Shown: positions 15,792 to 22,590 of the stretch, piece by piece
How the letters are laid out: each line of letters starts with the position of its first letter
How positions within the stretch are numbered: the first letter of the stretch is position 1
Assembly (NCBI GenBank): GCA_021796175.1
Contig: JAJYOM010000005.1
Span: 1-29,390, forward strand
Source of the DNA: Thermoplasmata archaeon
Lineage (GTDB): Archaea > Thermoplasmatota > Thermoplasmata > Sysuiplasmatales > Sysuiplasmataceae
DNA length: 29,390 nucleotides
Direction: 5' to 3'
Notes under the pieces: model-generated
What the model was told of the DNA's origin: nothing
Databases searched by the model: none
The model's input: the letters and a program-made list of their open reading frames with translations, nothing else
Program-made: the position numbers and the translations under genes

Positions 15792-15947
15792 ATGGTGTGC
15801 CATATTCTCAGGGGACTGGATTTGCAGCACATCTGCCGTTACTGTGGCCGGGCAATGAAAACGCATGACAACCTGCACGGCATTGCAGTTTCAGTTGTTT
15901 ATCATTGCACCTGCGGTTCAACGTCATGGGCGCCTGCAGCCGGTTGA
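15792..15947 (+). CDS. Putative zinc-ribbon microprotein (51 aa)
   Basis: Short frame in the 340-bp stretch between csaA and the Lrp gene. The 51-residue product has a cysteine pattern suited to one zinc site: HICRYCGRAM (C15-x2-C18) and, 23 residues on, YHCTCGSTSW (C42-x-C44), with spaced histidines. An AGTTAATCA element centred about 25 bp before the ATG at 15792 gives a leaderless start like its neighbours. I recognise no named family. The frame is open farther upstream (to 15717), but that part has no ribbon features. The remaining bases of this intergenic stretch show nothing else. Confidence 0.45.
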   Translation: MVCHILRGLDLQHICRYCGRAMKTHDNLHGIAVSVVYHCTCGSTSWAPAAG

Positions 15948-15998
15948 ACCGTTGCTGCAACAAAGCGTGATGCAATTCAAGACTGCGTTCTGCCTTCG

Positions 15999-16475
15999 TC
16001 AATCCTTGCCATCACCCTCGCGCAGGCTGACGCTTGAAAAATCGCCATCCCTGAACGTCCTCATGATTGCATGAGTCGTCGATCGCTCGACTATGTTTGT
16101 ATCAAAAACCTTCTCCATGATTCTGCGGTATTCCTCCATATTCCTGCTGAGTGTCCTGATGAAGAAATCGGAGCAGCCGAGCGTATTATGCACCGACACA
16201 ACACCCGGCAGACTGCAAAGTGCGGTCCCGAGAGCTTCTTCTGATTTTTTCCTGTATCTTCCTTCTATCAGAGTCATTGTGGCGAAGCCAAAGCCAAGCT
16301 TGCTGTAATTCACCTTTGCTGTTATCCTTTCGATGTATCCCTCTTCCTTCAGTCTTGCTATCCTTTTGCTTACCGCAGAGGGCGAGTGAAGACCAACCCT
16401 CTTGCCTATATCATTCAGCGGCAGTTCCGCGTTTTCCTCCAAAGCCTTCAGTATGCGTATGTCATACAAGTCCAT
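15999..16475 (-). CDS. Lrp/AsnC-family transcriptional regulator
   Basis: Feast/famine regulator of 158 residues. The N-terminal helix-turn-helix runs from MDLYDIRILKALEENAELPL through SPSAVSKRIARLKEEGYIE (about 1-55), followed by an RAM ligand-binding domain (about 65-145, with LPGVVSVHNTLGCSDFFI). I chose the ATG at 16475 rather than the longer frame to 16520, because it begins exactly at the family's usual MDxxDxxIL and a GGAGG ribosome site lies 8 nt upstream; the TATA-like CATATAATAA (16521-16530) predicts transcription near 16500. It is divergent from the SRPBCC gene. Relatives sense amino acids; the nearby threonine synthase could be a target (inference). Confidence 0.93.
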   Translation of the reverse strand: MDLYDIRILKALEENAELPLNDIGKRVGLHSPSAVSKRIARLKEEGYIERITAKVNYSKLGFGFATMTLIEGRYRKKSEEALGTALCSLPGVVSVHNTLGCSDFFIRTLSRNMEEYRRIMEKVFDTNIVERSTTHAIMRTFRDGDFSSVSLREGDGKD

Positions 16476-16520
16476 TTTCCCCGCCTCCAAAATCTGATCC
16501 TGCCGGAATATGCGTTCCAT

Positions 16521-16530
16521 TTATTATATG
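16521..16530 (-). promoter_or_regulatory. TATA box of the Lrp/AsnC gene
   Basis: Minus-strand CATATAATAA. It predicts transcription start near 16500 and a leader of about 25 nt carrying the GGAGG ribosome site for the ATG at 16475. Confidence 0.5.
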
Positions 16531-16666
16531 CTTCTGGATGCCACATTCCCGGGTTGGAAAGAAATGCGCTGCCATCAGGCCAGTCGATTCGGAAACCGGG
16601 TATTGAGAAAACATTTTGGCGGTTATGCCAACTTGTTTATCTTTCATGTACTTGCACCTTCACAGT

Positions 16667-17125
16667 ATGAGAGAGATTGCAATAACCAGACAGCTTCCGG
16701 TGTCTGCCTCCGATGCATTCTCATGGCTCACTGACTACACACCGGACGACAGCTCAATATTCGGCGATCCTCCTGGCGGGAGGTCTGTTGAAAGAATCTC
16801 GGAAAATGAGTTCCGCCTGCGCAACAGATATCCCGGTACAAACATAGTGGAGGAAACGCATGTTGTCCTTTCTCCCCCACATCAGTGGAACTGTTCAGGT
16901 GTTCTCAGATATCACAGCTTCAGAATCGCGGTTTATTCACAGCACATGGAACTCTCCCCTGCACCCAAAGGATGTGAACTTCACATGACGGTGGATTTGG
17001 AAGTCACCTCGTTGCTTGCCAGACTGTATCTCTTCTTCAGTCCTGATTTTGTTTCGAAGGAGATAAACTCGCATTACGACAGGATAATTTCCAGTCTGGA
17101 AAGGGACGTAACCGGTAGAGCCTGA
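16667..17125 (+). CDS. SRPBCC/START-like ligand-binding protein
   Basis: A 152-residue helix-grip protein like the polyketide cyclase/START superfamily, which bind hydrophobic ligands in a large cavity. The N-terminal beta strand and helix (MREIAITRQLPVSASDAFSWLTDY) and the long C-terminal helix (KEINSHYDRIISSLERDV) are typical. I chose the ATG at 16667 over the longer frame at 16616, because the family begins at this strand and a TTGTTTATC element (16633-16641) lies about 30 bp upstream. No catalytic residues can be assigned and the ligand is unknown. It is divergent from the Lrp gene and converges with threonine synthase. Confidence 0.78.
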   Translation: MREIAITRQLPVSASDAFSWLTDYTPDDSSIFGDPPGGRSVERISENEFRLRNRYPGTNIVEETHVVLSPPHQWNCSGVLRYHSFRIAVYSQHMELSPAPKGCELHMTVDLEVTSLLARLYLFFSPDFVSKEINSHYDRIISSLERDVTGRA

Positions 17126-17152
17126 CAGTGGCTTTGCGCCAGTGATTACCGG

Positions 17153-18370
17153 TTAGCTCTGTATACTGTCAGCCGGCTTCAGATGAGGCACTTCCACACT
17201 GACAGTATCAGGATACTTGATGCCGGCACCAGTGTTGAGCGCAACAACTGTCTCCCCTTTCTCTATCCAGCCGTTCTCCCTTAGTTTGCCGACAGCTGTC
17301 ACTGTAGCCGCACCCTCAGGGCACATGAATACTCCTTCCAGTCTTCCGGCTGTACGCTGTGCCGACATAATATCCTCATCGGTTACAGATACAGCGCATC
17401 CGTCTGACTCGTAGATTGCATCAAGTATGAGTGTGTCTCCCAGAGGTTTCGGGACATTTATTCCGAATGCAACCGTCATCGATTTCTCCCAGAATTCACA
17501 TTCCCTGGCATGCTTCTCCCATGCCTTTACAACCGGCGAGCAGCCGGTGGACTGGACAGCGACCAGTCTCGGCATTCTGTCAATCCATCCCATTTCCGTG
17601 AGCTCCTTCACCGCCTTGTGTATTCCTATCAGGCCGACACCGCCACCTGTAGGATAAAGAATGACATCAGGCACATTCCAGGAAAGCTGCTCAAGTATCT
17701 CAAGTCCCATTGTCTTTTTTCCTTCTATCCTGTAAGGTTCCTTTAGTGTCGATACGTCAAACAGCCCAAACTCCGCAGCCGCCCTCCCGGCAATTTTTCC
17801 TGCATCGCTAATCAGTCCGTCAACAAGATACAGGTGCGCACCGGCGGCAACACACTCTGCCATCGTCACATGCGGGGCGGTTTCCGGCATCACAATGTAT
17901 GTTTCCAGGCCTGCTTTTGCCGCATAAACTGACCAGGCAGCTCCTGCATTTCCATTTGTCGGCATCACTATCTTCATGATGCCAAGCTCAACCGCTCTGG
18001 AAATCCCCACTGCTGCACCTCTTGCCTTGAAGGTACCGGTCGGTATGATGCCCTCATCCTTTATCATCAGCTTTTCCACACCAAGCTTTTCTCCCAGCCT
18101 CCTTGCTCTCAGGAGCGGCGTCATGCCTTCCCCGAGACTCACTACATTAGTTTCACTTCTGACTGGCAGCAGTTCGTGATACCTCCACAGGCTGTTCTGT
18201 CTCCCCTTCAGCATATCTGTCTTCAGTTCATCTTTCGCCCTCTCAAGATCAAAAGAGACCAGCAGAGGGGATCCGCAGCTGCAGAGCGTGTTGATATTCT
18301 GAGGATCAAACTGCCTTCCGCATCTGGGGCACAGCAGGCCGTCCATGAGGCTGTAATCCTTTGATGACAT
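17153..18370 (-). CDS. thrC: Threonine synthase
   Basis: PLP enzyme converting O-phosphohomoserine to threonine, 405 residues. An N-terminal zinc ribbon (C14-x2-C17, C30-x-C32) precedes the fold type II domain; the PLP lysine is K115 in PTGTFKARG, the PLP-phosphate loop is PTGGGVGLIG, and SLGEGMTPL matches the family substrate segment. Residues PTNGNAGAAW replace the more usual SSGNT-type segment. The start is the ATG at 18370, leaderless from TATA GTTTATATT (18395-18403, plus-strand reading), which lies inside the end of the tfx-like gene. Related threonine-ammonia lyase or cysteate synthase-type enzymes share the fold; threonine synthase is the best fit. Confidence 0.88.
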   Translation of the reverse strand: MSSKDYSLMDGLLCPRCGRQFDPQNINTLCSCGSPLLVSFDLERAKDELKTDMLKGRQNSLWRYHELLPVRSETNVVSLGEGMTPLLRARRLGEKLGVEKLMIKDEGIIPTGTFKARGAAVGISRAVELGIMKIVMPTNGNAGAAWSVYAAKAGLETYIVMPETAPHVTMAECVAAGAHLYLVDGLISDAGKIAGRAAAEFGLFDVSTLKEPYRIEGKKTMGLEILEQLSWNVPDVILYPTGGGVGLIGIHKAVKELTEMGWIDRMPRLVAVQSTGCSPVVKAWEKHARECEFWEKSMTVAFGINVPKPLGDTLILDAIYESDGCAVSVTDEDIMSAQRTAGRLEGVFMCPEGAATVTAVGKLRENGWIEKGETVVALNTGAGIKYPDTVSVEVPHLKPADSIQS

Positions 18371-18391
18371 TGCCTAACTGTGATTATCGCT

Positions 18392-18853
18392 TCAGTTTAT
18401 ATTGCTGCCTTCCCTCAGGCTGAAGAACAGGCGCCCGTCAGGGAATATTGATACTTCCAGGTCATTGCTGACGATACCGTCCTTCATTGAAAAGCTGCAT
18501 GCGGTTTTGATTGCTGAGACCACGGTCACCATATTGTCGGCCAGTCTTATTCCCGACGAGTTTGCTCTTTCCAGTATCTGTTTTGCAACGTCCAGAATGT
18601 GTGTTCCCTTTGGAATGGTGAGTCCTGTGACTATCCCTTTTCCGACGGCAATCTCAAGCGTTGCTGCTGCGCGTTTCAGGTTGCGCAGTGCCCTCTTTTC
18701 AAGTATCGAAACATCCTGCCTCGTAATGCCCAGCCTCACTGCCACCTCTGCCTGGCTTTTCCCGCTTCTTCTCAGCTGGAGTATCTCCAGCTGCCTCTTT
18801 GTGAGATAAGTCCTTTCTCCTTTAGATTCCGCCAAAACAACCAGCTCAGTCAA
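18392..18853 (-). CDS. Tfx-family DNA-binding regulator
   Basis: Archaeal regulator of 153 residues. The N-terminal helix-turn-helix YLTKRQLEILQLRRSG, AEVAVRLGITRQDVSILEKRALRNLKRA (about 16-63) matches Tfx, first described in Methanothermobacter binding near the molybdenum formylmethanofuran dehydrogenase operon fmdECB. The C-terminal part (about 80-150) is the conserved Tfx ligand or dimer domain. The start is TTG at 18853; an alternative TTG lies at codon 7. It is divergent from the tungstate/molybdate transporter genes across a 75-bp region with a palindromic AT-rich core, so control of Mo/W uptake and autoregulation is a reasonable inference. Confidence 0.88.
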   Translation of the reverse strand: MTELVVLAESKGERTYLTKRQLEILQLRRSGKSQAEVAVRLGITRQDVSILEKRALRNLKRAAATLEIAVGKGIVTGLTIPKGTHILDVAKQILERANSSGIRLADNMVTVVSAIKTACSFSMKDGIVSNDLEVSIFPDGRLFFSLREGSNIN

Positions 18854-18882
18854 GTATAAGTGTTTGATTTGATGTAAAAGGA

Positions 18883-18898
18883 AAATAATTATTTAAAT
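18883..18898. promoter_or_regulatory. Shared divergent core promoter, tfx / wtpA
   Basis: The palindrome AAATAATTATTT (18883-18894) overlaps a second palindrome ATTTAAAT (18891-18898). Read to the right it gives a TATA box about 35 bp before the wtpA ATG (18929); read to the left, one about 35 bp before the TTG of the tfx-like gene (18853). The two directions probably compete for TBP or are controlled together. Confidence 0.55.
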
Positions 18899-18928
18899 GC
18901 AGGCTATTCAGGCTTGTAGGATTTCAAT

Positions 18929-19957
18929 ATGGCAAGCAAGAAAATGATCTCACTTTCCGCTGCGATAGCTGTGGTAGCTGTTGTCGCAGTCTATGCCGTC
19001 AGCGGCATTTCCAATTCAAATCCGGCACTGATAACTTATTCTGCAGACGCATATGTCCAGGAAAGCAATGCACTTCTCAACGCCTTCCACAACAGTTCCG
19101 GCGTGCATATTTCCCCTGCTGTTGGCGGAGGTTCCTTTGCGGTCGCGAGACAAATCGGCCAGGGCGCCCCTTCCGATATATTCATCTCCGTCTCAAGCGG
19201 TGCTTATGCCAGGTCATATCTCCAAAGCAGATACAGCGGCTGGGCGGTGGCTTTTGCGGCAGATCAGCTTGTCATCGCGTACTCCAGCGCTACACTGCAG
19301 AACAGCAGTGCAAGGGCTGTCATCGCCGATTTCCGGACAGCCGCTTCCACAAACAGCTCATCATCATACTTCAATGCGTTCCAAAACTTCACATCGGGCA
19401 GCACGAAGATCGGAATCGCGAATCCCGCGGACGATCCTGCTGGTTTGAGAGGCTGGTTCGCCCTTGAAATTGCCGGTTACCTGTATGCAGGCGGCAACAG
19501 GAGTTATTTCACAGGCAATGTCAATCAAAATAACGCATATGTTCCTTCAACCAGCGCGGCAACGCTTGTTGCACCTCTCGTCGCTGGAGATATACAGTTC
19601 CTTTTCATCTACAAATCTGCTGCGATATCCGACGGCCTACACTTCCTCTCTCTTCCACCTGAGATAAATCAGGGATCATCAAATCTGACCTCCTTCTACA
19701 GTGGTTTCACTTATGCACTGTCAACAGGTAATGTGAGCTGTTCTCCAATATACCTGTTCATCACTGTCCTGGCAAACAACACAAATGAAAAAGCATCGAT
19801 GGAATTCGTTCAATTTGTCGTCAGTCACACCTCTCTTTTGGGAACTTTCGGCATGACGCCACTTTCACCTGCAATCGTTTTCTCATCTGTTCCCCTGCCC
19901 AGTTCTGTTGAAAATCTAGTCAAAGAGGGTGCGCTTTCGAATGAGGGTGCATTGTGA
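18929..19957 (+). CDS. wtpA: Tungstate/molybdate-binding protein WtpA-like
   Basis: Extracellular solute-binding protein of an oxyanion ABC transporter, 342 residues. An N-terminal hydrophobic segment (about 6-27) anchors or exports it; no lipobox cysteine is present. The mature part reads ALITYSADAYVQESNALLNAFHN, VGGGSFAVARQIGQGAPSDIFIS and IANPADDPAGLRGWFALEIAGYLY, matching the ModA/WtpA group, whose last segment is typical of WtpA. Many N-x-S/T sequons and Ser richness suit an S-layer-exposed glycoprotein. It heads a wtpA-wtpB-wtpC order and is divergent from a Tfx regulator. Tungstate versus molybdate specificity cannot be read from sequence. Confidence 0.88.
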   Translation: MASKKMISLSAAIAVVAVVAVYAVSGISNSNPALITYSADAYVQESNALLNAFHNSSGVHISPAVGGGSFAVARQIGQGAPSDIFISVSSGAYARSYLQSRYSGWAVAFAADQLVIAYSSATLQNSSARAVIADFRTAASTNSSSSYFNAFQNFTSGSTKIGIANPADDPAGLRGWFALEIAGYLYAGGNRSYFTGNVNQNNAYVPSTSAATLVAPLVAGDIQFLFIYKSAAISDGLHFLSLPPEINQGSSNLTSFYSGFTYALSTGNVSCSPIYLFITVLANNTNEKASMEFVQFVVSHTSLLGTFGMTPLSPAIVFSSVPLPSSVENLVKEGALSNEGAL

Positions 19958-20043
19958 AAGGTGGTGTGCCGGACAAGCGCCTTAAAAAGTCTCGTCACCG
20001 ATCGCTTTCCGTCGCTGTGCAAAATCCACAGGTGTGATTTCAG

Positions 20044-20853
20044 TTGTTGAACAGACGACACTTTCATTTTGACGCGATAGGTGTCTGGACTTTCGTCTCA
20101 ATCGCCATTCTCTCCATCCCAACTGTTTTGATTCTCTACTACGGGTTGGCTGTGTACAGGAGTCCTGCTGGCTTCGGAACTGCCGTCATTGTGTCCATGT
20201 TGCTCACCTTGCTGGCTGCTGGCACGTCGACCATTGCAGTATTCATTCTTTTCACTCCGGCGGCCTTTCATCTTTCCAGGCAAAAAAACGATATCCTGGA
20301 AACAGCTACTGACATACCGGTCTCAATACCGCACCCAATAATTGGCATAGCGTTGCTCCTTCTTTCCACAAAACTGACGCCCTTTGGCAGATTCCTCAAC
20401 GAACTGGGAATCAATCTTTTCTACACAATACAGGGAATGATAGCTGCTCTGATTATAGTTTCCGCTCCCATTTACATCAGGTCGGCTCAATCCCTCTTCT
20501 CAGCGCGCAGCCGTGACAGCGAATTGTTTGCATATTCAATGGGCGCCAGCAGGTTCAGGTACCTTTTCTCGATATTAATTCCCTCATCATCCAGGGAACT
20601 TCTTTCGGCATCCCTTACCTCAATGGCGAGAGCCATCAGCGAGTTCGGCTCAATCGCTGTTATAGCGTACATTGTCACCAGCCCCCCTATATTCAGCGGC
20701 ACGATGTACATGTCCGTTCTGATATACCAGTACTACAACTACTATGGACCTCAGGTGGCTGTAACGGCAGCTGCTTTTATGATAGTGATCAGCATAGCCA
20801 TACCTGTGGCAGTCAGATTGCTCCGGAGAGGCGGTCACAGCAACGTTCACTGA
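20044..20853 (+). CDS. wtpB: Tungstate/molybdate ABC transporter permease
   Basis: ModB/WtpB-type inner-membrane permease of 269 residues with six hydrophobic segments. The ABC-coupling EAA-like loop is FAYSMGASRFRYLFSILIPSS, followed by AISEFGSIAVIAY, both typical of the family. The start is TTG at 20044 (a second TTG follows), with a GGTGTGAT ribosome-type element just upstream. It lies 86 bp after wtpA; a CCTTAAAAAG element at about 19980 might give a second promoter in that gap. It precedes the ATPase gene. Confidence 0.92.
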   Translation: MLNRRHFHFDAIGVWTFVSIAILSIPTVLILYYGLAVYRSPAGFGTAVIVSMLLTLLAAGTSTIAVFILFTPAAFHLSRQKNDILETATDIPVSIPHPIIGIALLLLSTKLTPFGRFLNELGINLFYTIQGMIAALIIVSAPIYIRSAQSLFSARSRDSELFAYSMGASRFRYLFSILIPSSSRELLSASLTSMARAISEFGSIAVIAYIVTSPPIFSGTMYMSVLIYQYYNYYGPQVAVTAAAFMIVISIAIPVAVRLLRRGGHSNVH

Positions 20854-20869
20854 TTGGTGGTGGTTGCAA

Positions 20870-21469
20870 TTGATTGAAGCGCATTTTTCACTCCACAAAG
20901 GCGATTTTAGCCTTGAGGCGGAGATGAGCGATTCAGGCATGATACTCCTGACGGGGAAGAACGGGGCGGGAAAGTCCACATTCCTGCTCTGTCTGCTTGG
21001 CCAGAGATCACCTGATTCAGGCAGGATGGCACTCAATGGAAGAGAGCTGGCAGATTTGCCGACAGAGAAAAGGCGGGTGGCGTTTGTGAACCAGTCCACT
21101 TTCTTCCCGCATTTGGATGTGGAGAAACACCTGATTTGGGGTGCAGGGCGTATTCCACCTGATACCGCATCTATAAGCGACGCCAGGAAGGGCCTGGGAA
21201 TAGACTACGGAGGGAAGGTTGGAAGACTCAGTCTAGGCCAGAAGATACGGGTTGCAATTGCGACTGCTGTGCTCTCATCTCCGGAAGCACTGCTGATTGA
21301 CGAGGCACTTTCAAACTTGAGTGAAAGACTAGCTGTGCTTTCCTGGTTAAGGGAATGGTCCGTTTACTCGAAGACCGACATTGTATATGTTTCACAGGAT
21401 CAGTCTGAGAGCAACTTGGCCGATCATCACTATGTGATTGAGGAAGGCAGGATGAGCCGAAAGTTCTAG
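20870..21469 (+). CDS. wtpC: Short, divergent oxyanion ABC transporter ATPase
   Basis: ATP-binding subunit expected to drive WtpAB, about 199 residues, shorter than ModC/WtpC proteins, which usually carry a C-terminal TOBE/MOP regulatory domain; none is present. Numbered from the alternative TTG at 20864: Walker A GKNGAGKST (31-39), Q-loop VNQSTFF, signature LSLGQ (122-126), Walker B LLIDEA (D146, E147). Deviations: LSGGQ reads LSLGQ, the D-loop SALD reads SNLS, and the switch histidine is a glutamine (Q178 in YVSQDQSE). I prefer TTG at 20870 because GGTGGTGG ends about 7 nt upstream of it. It lies 16 bp after wtpB. Confidence 0.88.
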   Translation: MIEAHFSLHKGDFSLEAEMSDSGMILLTGKNGAGKSTFLLCLLGQRSPDSGRMALNGRELADLPTEKRRVAFVNQSTFFPHLDVEKHLIWGAGRIPPDTASISDARKGLGIDYGGKVGRLSLGQKIRVAIATAVLSSPEALLIDEALSNLSERLAVLSWLREWSVYSKTDIVYVSQDQSESNLADHHYVIEEGRMSRKF

Positions 21470-21511
21470 GCTGTTGTCCCTCTGCTCCGCATTATAATAT
21501 TTTGCGATAAT

Positions 21512-21520
21512 TGATATATA
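21512..21520 (+). promoter_or_regulatory. TATA box of the 21553 membrane protein gene
   Basis: TGATATATA centred about 36 bp before the GTG at 21553, giving a leader of about 10 nt. A second AT-rich element, ATTATAATAT, lies at 21491-21500. Confidence 0.5.
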
Positions 21521-21552
21521 CTCAAGCGAGTGAATAGTAACCTGGTAATAAA

Positions 21553-22182
21553 GTGCCAGTAAATGATGTTGAGTCAGCAGAAGTTTCAGTCAGGCAGTGG
21601 ATACTGAAGAAATTCGGCACACAAGGCGAAAACGTATATTTCGAGTCAGTGAGAAGGGAAACAACCACCTGGTCAGTGGACGTTCAATTCAATATCGGCG
21701 GATACAGGAAATACTACACGGTGTCCGTTGATTCGGACACTGGATCGGTCACCGGATACAACGAGAAATTCAGGCCATTCAGCTTCCCTCCGTACATACC
21801 TCCCTCTAAAGGCACTTCAAGCATGCTATTGCTTGGCGCGCTTATAGTTTCGATCATTGTTGTGATAATCTTCATATCGCAGGGCCTCACAAACCTTGTC
21901 TCTGGCATGTTTGGACTATACAGCAGCAGCGTGCTAGGCGGTGTAGGCAGAATTGTGATGGGAATTTTCCTTCTTGCGTTTGGAATAATAGACATCTATC
22001 TGACGGTTGAGATAAACTCAATACGTGAAATGTTTGACAGAGGGGACATTAAGTCTGCAGCAGCCAGCAACACACTTGCTCTCGGCGTTGTCTCACTGAT
22101 TTTCGACGGTATAGTTCCGGGAATACTGCTCATTGTTGCAAGGGAAGAAATGTCGAGGCTTGACGTCAAGAGAGCTGCGTGA
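21553..22182 (+). CDS. Uncharacterised membrane protein with PepSY-like N-domain
   Basis: A 209-residue protein starting at GTG. Residues about 1-75 form a soluble domain resembling a PepSY-type fold (EVSVRQWILKKFG, then YYTVSVDSDTGSVTGY, an alternating strand pattern). A Pro-rich linker (FSFPPYIPPSKG) leads to hydrophobic helices at about 90-112, 122-150 and 170-195, and a charged C-terminus (REEMSRLDVKRAA). I know no named function. It has its own promoter and stands between the wtp genes and the symporter pair; nothing in the context assigns a role. Confidence 0.75.
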   Translation: MPVNDVESAEVSVRQWILKKFGTQGENVYFESVRRETTTWSVDVQFNIGGYRKYYTVSVDSDTGSVTGYNEKFRPFSFPPYIPPSKGTSSMLLLGALIVSIIVVIIFISQGLTNLVSGMFGLYSSSVLGGVGRIVMGIFLLAFGIIDIYLTVEINSIREMFDRGDIKSAAASNTLALGVVSLIFDGIVPGILLIVAREEMSRLDVKRAA

Positions 22183-22213
22183 CACAAGTGCCATCATGAA
22201 CATCCATTGTGCT

Positions 22214-22232
22214 GCAGGACGAATGCTCCTGC
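22214..22232. promoter_or_regulatory. Inverted repeat GCAGGA-N7-TCCTGC (distal)
   Basis: Perfect 6-bp arms around a 7-bp spacer, in the 159-bp region between the membrane protein gene and the DUF3311/symporter pair. The same half-sites recur at 22288. Candidate operator; no T-run follows it, so it does not look like a terminator. Confidence 0.4.
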
Positions 22233-22287
22233 CTTGTGATATGTGATTCTCGGGCACATAGAGATCGCCTTTAGGGAGTCCGATCTT

Positions 22288-22305
22288 GCAGGAAAACCTT
22301 CCTGC
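22288..22305. promoter_or_regulatory. Inverted repeat GCAGGAA-N4-TTCCTGC (proximal)
   Basis: Perfect 7-bp arms, ending 2 bp before the TATA-like ATATTAAAGT (22308-22317) of the DUF3311/symporter genes. A protein bound here would overlap the BRE/TFB region and could block or recruit initiation. It shares half-sites with 22214-22232; the centres are about 73 bp apart, near seven helical turns. Confidence 0.45.
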
Positions 22306-22307
22306 GA

Positions 22308-22317
22308 AATATTAAAG
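22308..22317 (+). promoter_or_regulatory. TATA box of the DUF3311/symporter pair
   Basis: ATATTAAAGT centred about 29 bp before the ATG at 22342, predicting an almost leaderless mRNA. Confidence 0.55.
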
Positions 22318-22341
22318 TAATGAGATCCCCTTCTGGGGACA

Positions 22342-22590
22342 ATGACAGAGGGGGACTCCGCAGGTATCAGTCTGGAGACTAAAGGAACAGCAGGTCAGAA
22401 GATTATTGTCGCTATCTTGCTTTTGATACCTTTAATTGTTTTTTCGATAACTCCTCTTTACAACCACGTTAAACCGGAACTGATGGGTTTGCCGTTCTTT
22501 TACTGGTTTGAGACTGTGTGGCTGGTTGTTTCTGCGATCATGTTCCTGGGGGCAGCCCTGCTGCTGAATAAAATGGAGGGGAGCAAATGA
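22342..22590 (+). CDS. DUF3311 small membrane protein
   Basis: An 82-residue protein with two hydrophobic helices (about 20-40 and 55-77) separated by LYNHVKPELMGLPFFYWFETVW, the conserved core of DUF3311 (Pro/Tyr-N-x-V-x-P ... GLPFFYW). Genes of this family regularly sit directly before sodium:solute symporters and are thought to be accessory subunits. Its stop overlaps the symporter start (ATGA, 22587-22590), giving strong translational coupling. The start fits the leaderless TATA. The exact role is not established. Confidence 0.88.
   Translation: MTEGDSAGISLETKGTAGQKIIVAILLLIPLIVFSITPLYNHVKPELMGLPFFYWFETVWLVVSAIMFLGAALLLNKMEGSK

Noticed and set aside
16476..16520. Longer Lrp/AsnC start at 16520
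   Set aside because: The extra 15 residues precede the family start, and part of them overlaps the predicted TATA region; the GGAGG site points to 16475.
16616..16666. Longer start for the SRPBCC protein
   Set aside because: The extension covers the TATA element at 16633-16641 and adds residues without family similarity.
22214..22232. Distal GCAGGA repeat as a hairpin terminator for the 21553 gene
   Set aside because: No T-run follows, archaeal termination depends mainly on T-tracts, and the same half-sites recur beside the downstream promoter.
22322..22338. Short TCCCC/GGGGA hairpin just before the DUF3311 start
   Set aside because: Five-base arms between TATA and start codon, largely upstream of the predicted transcript start; too weak to call a regulatory element.
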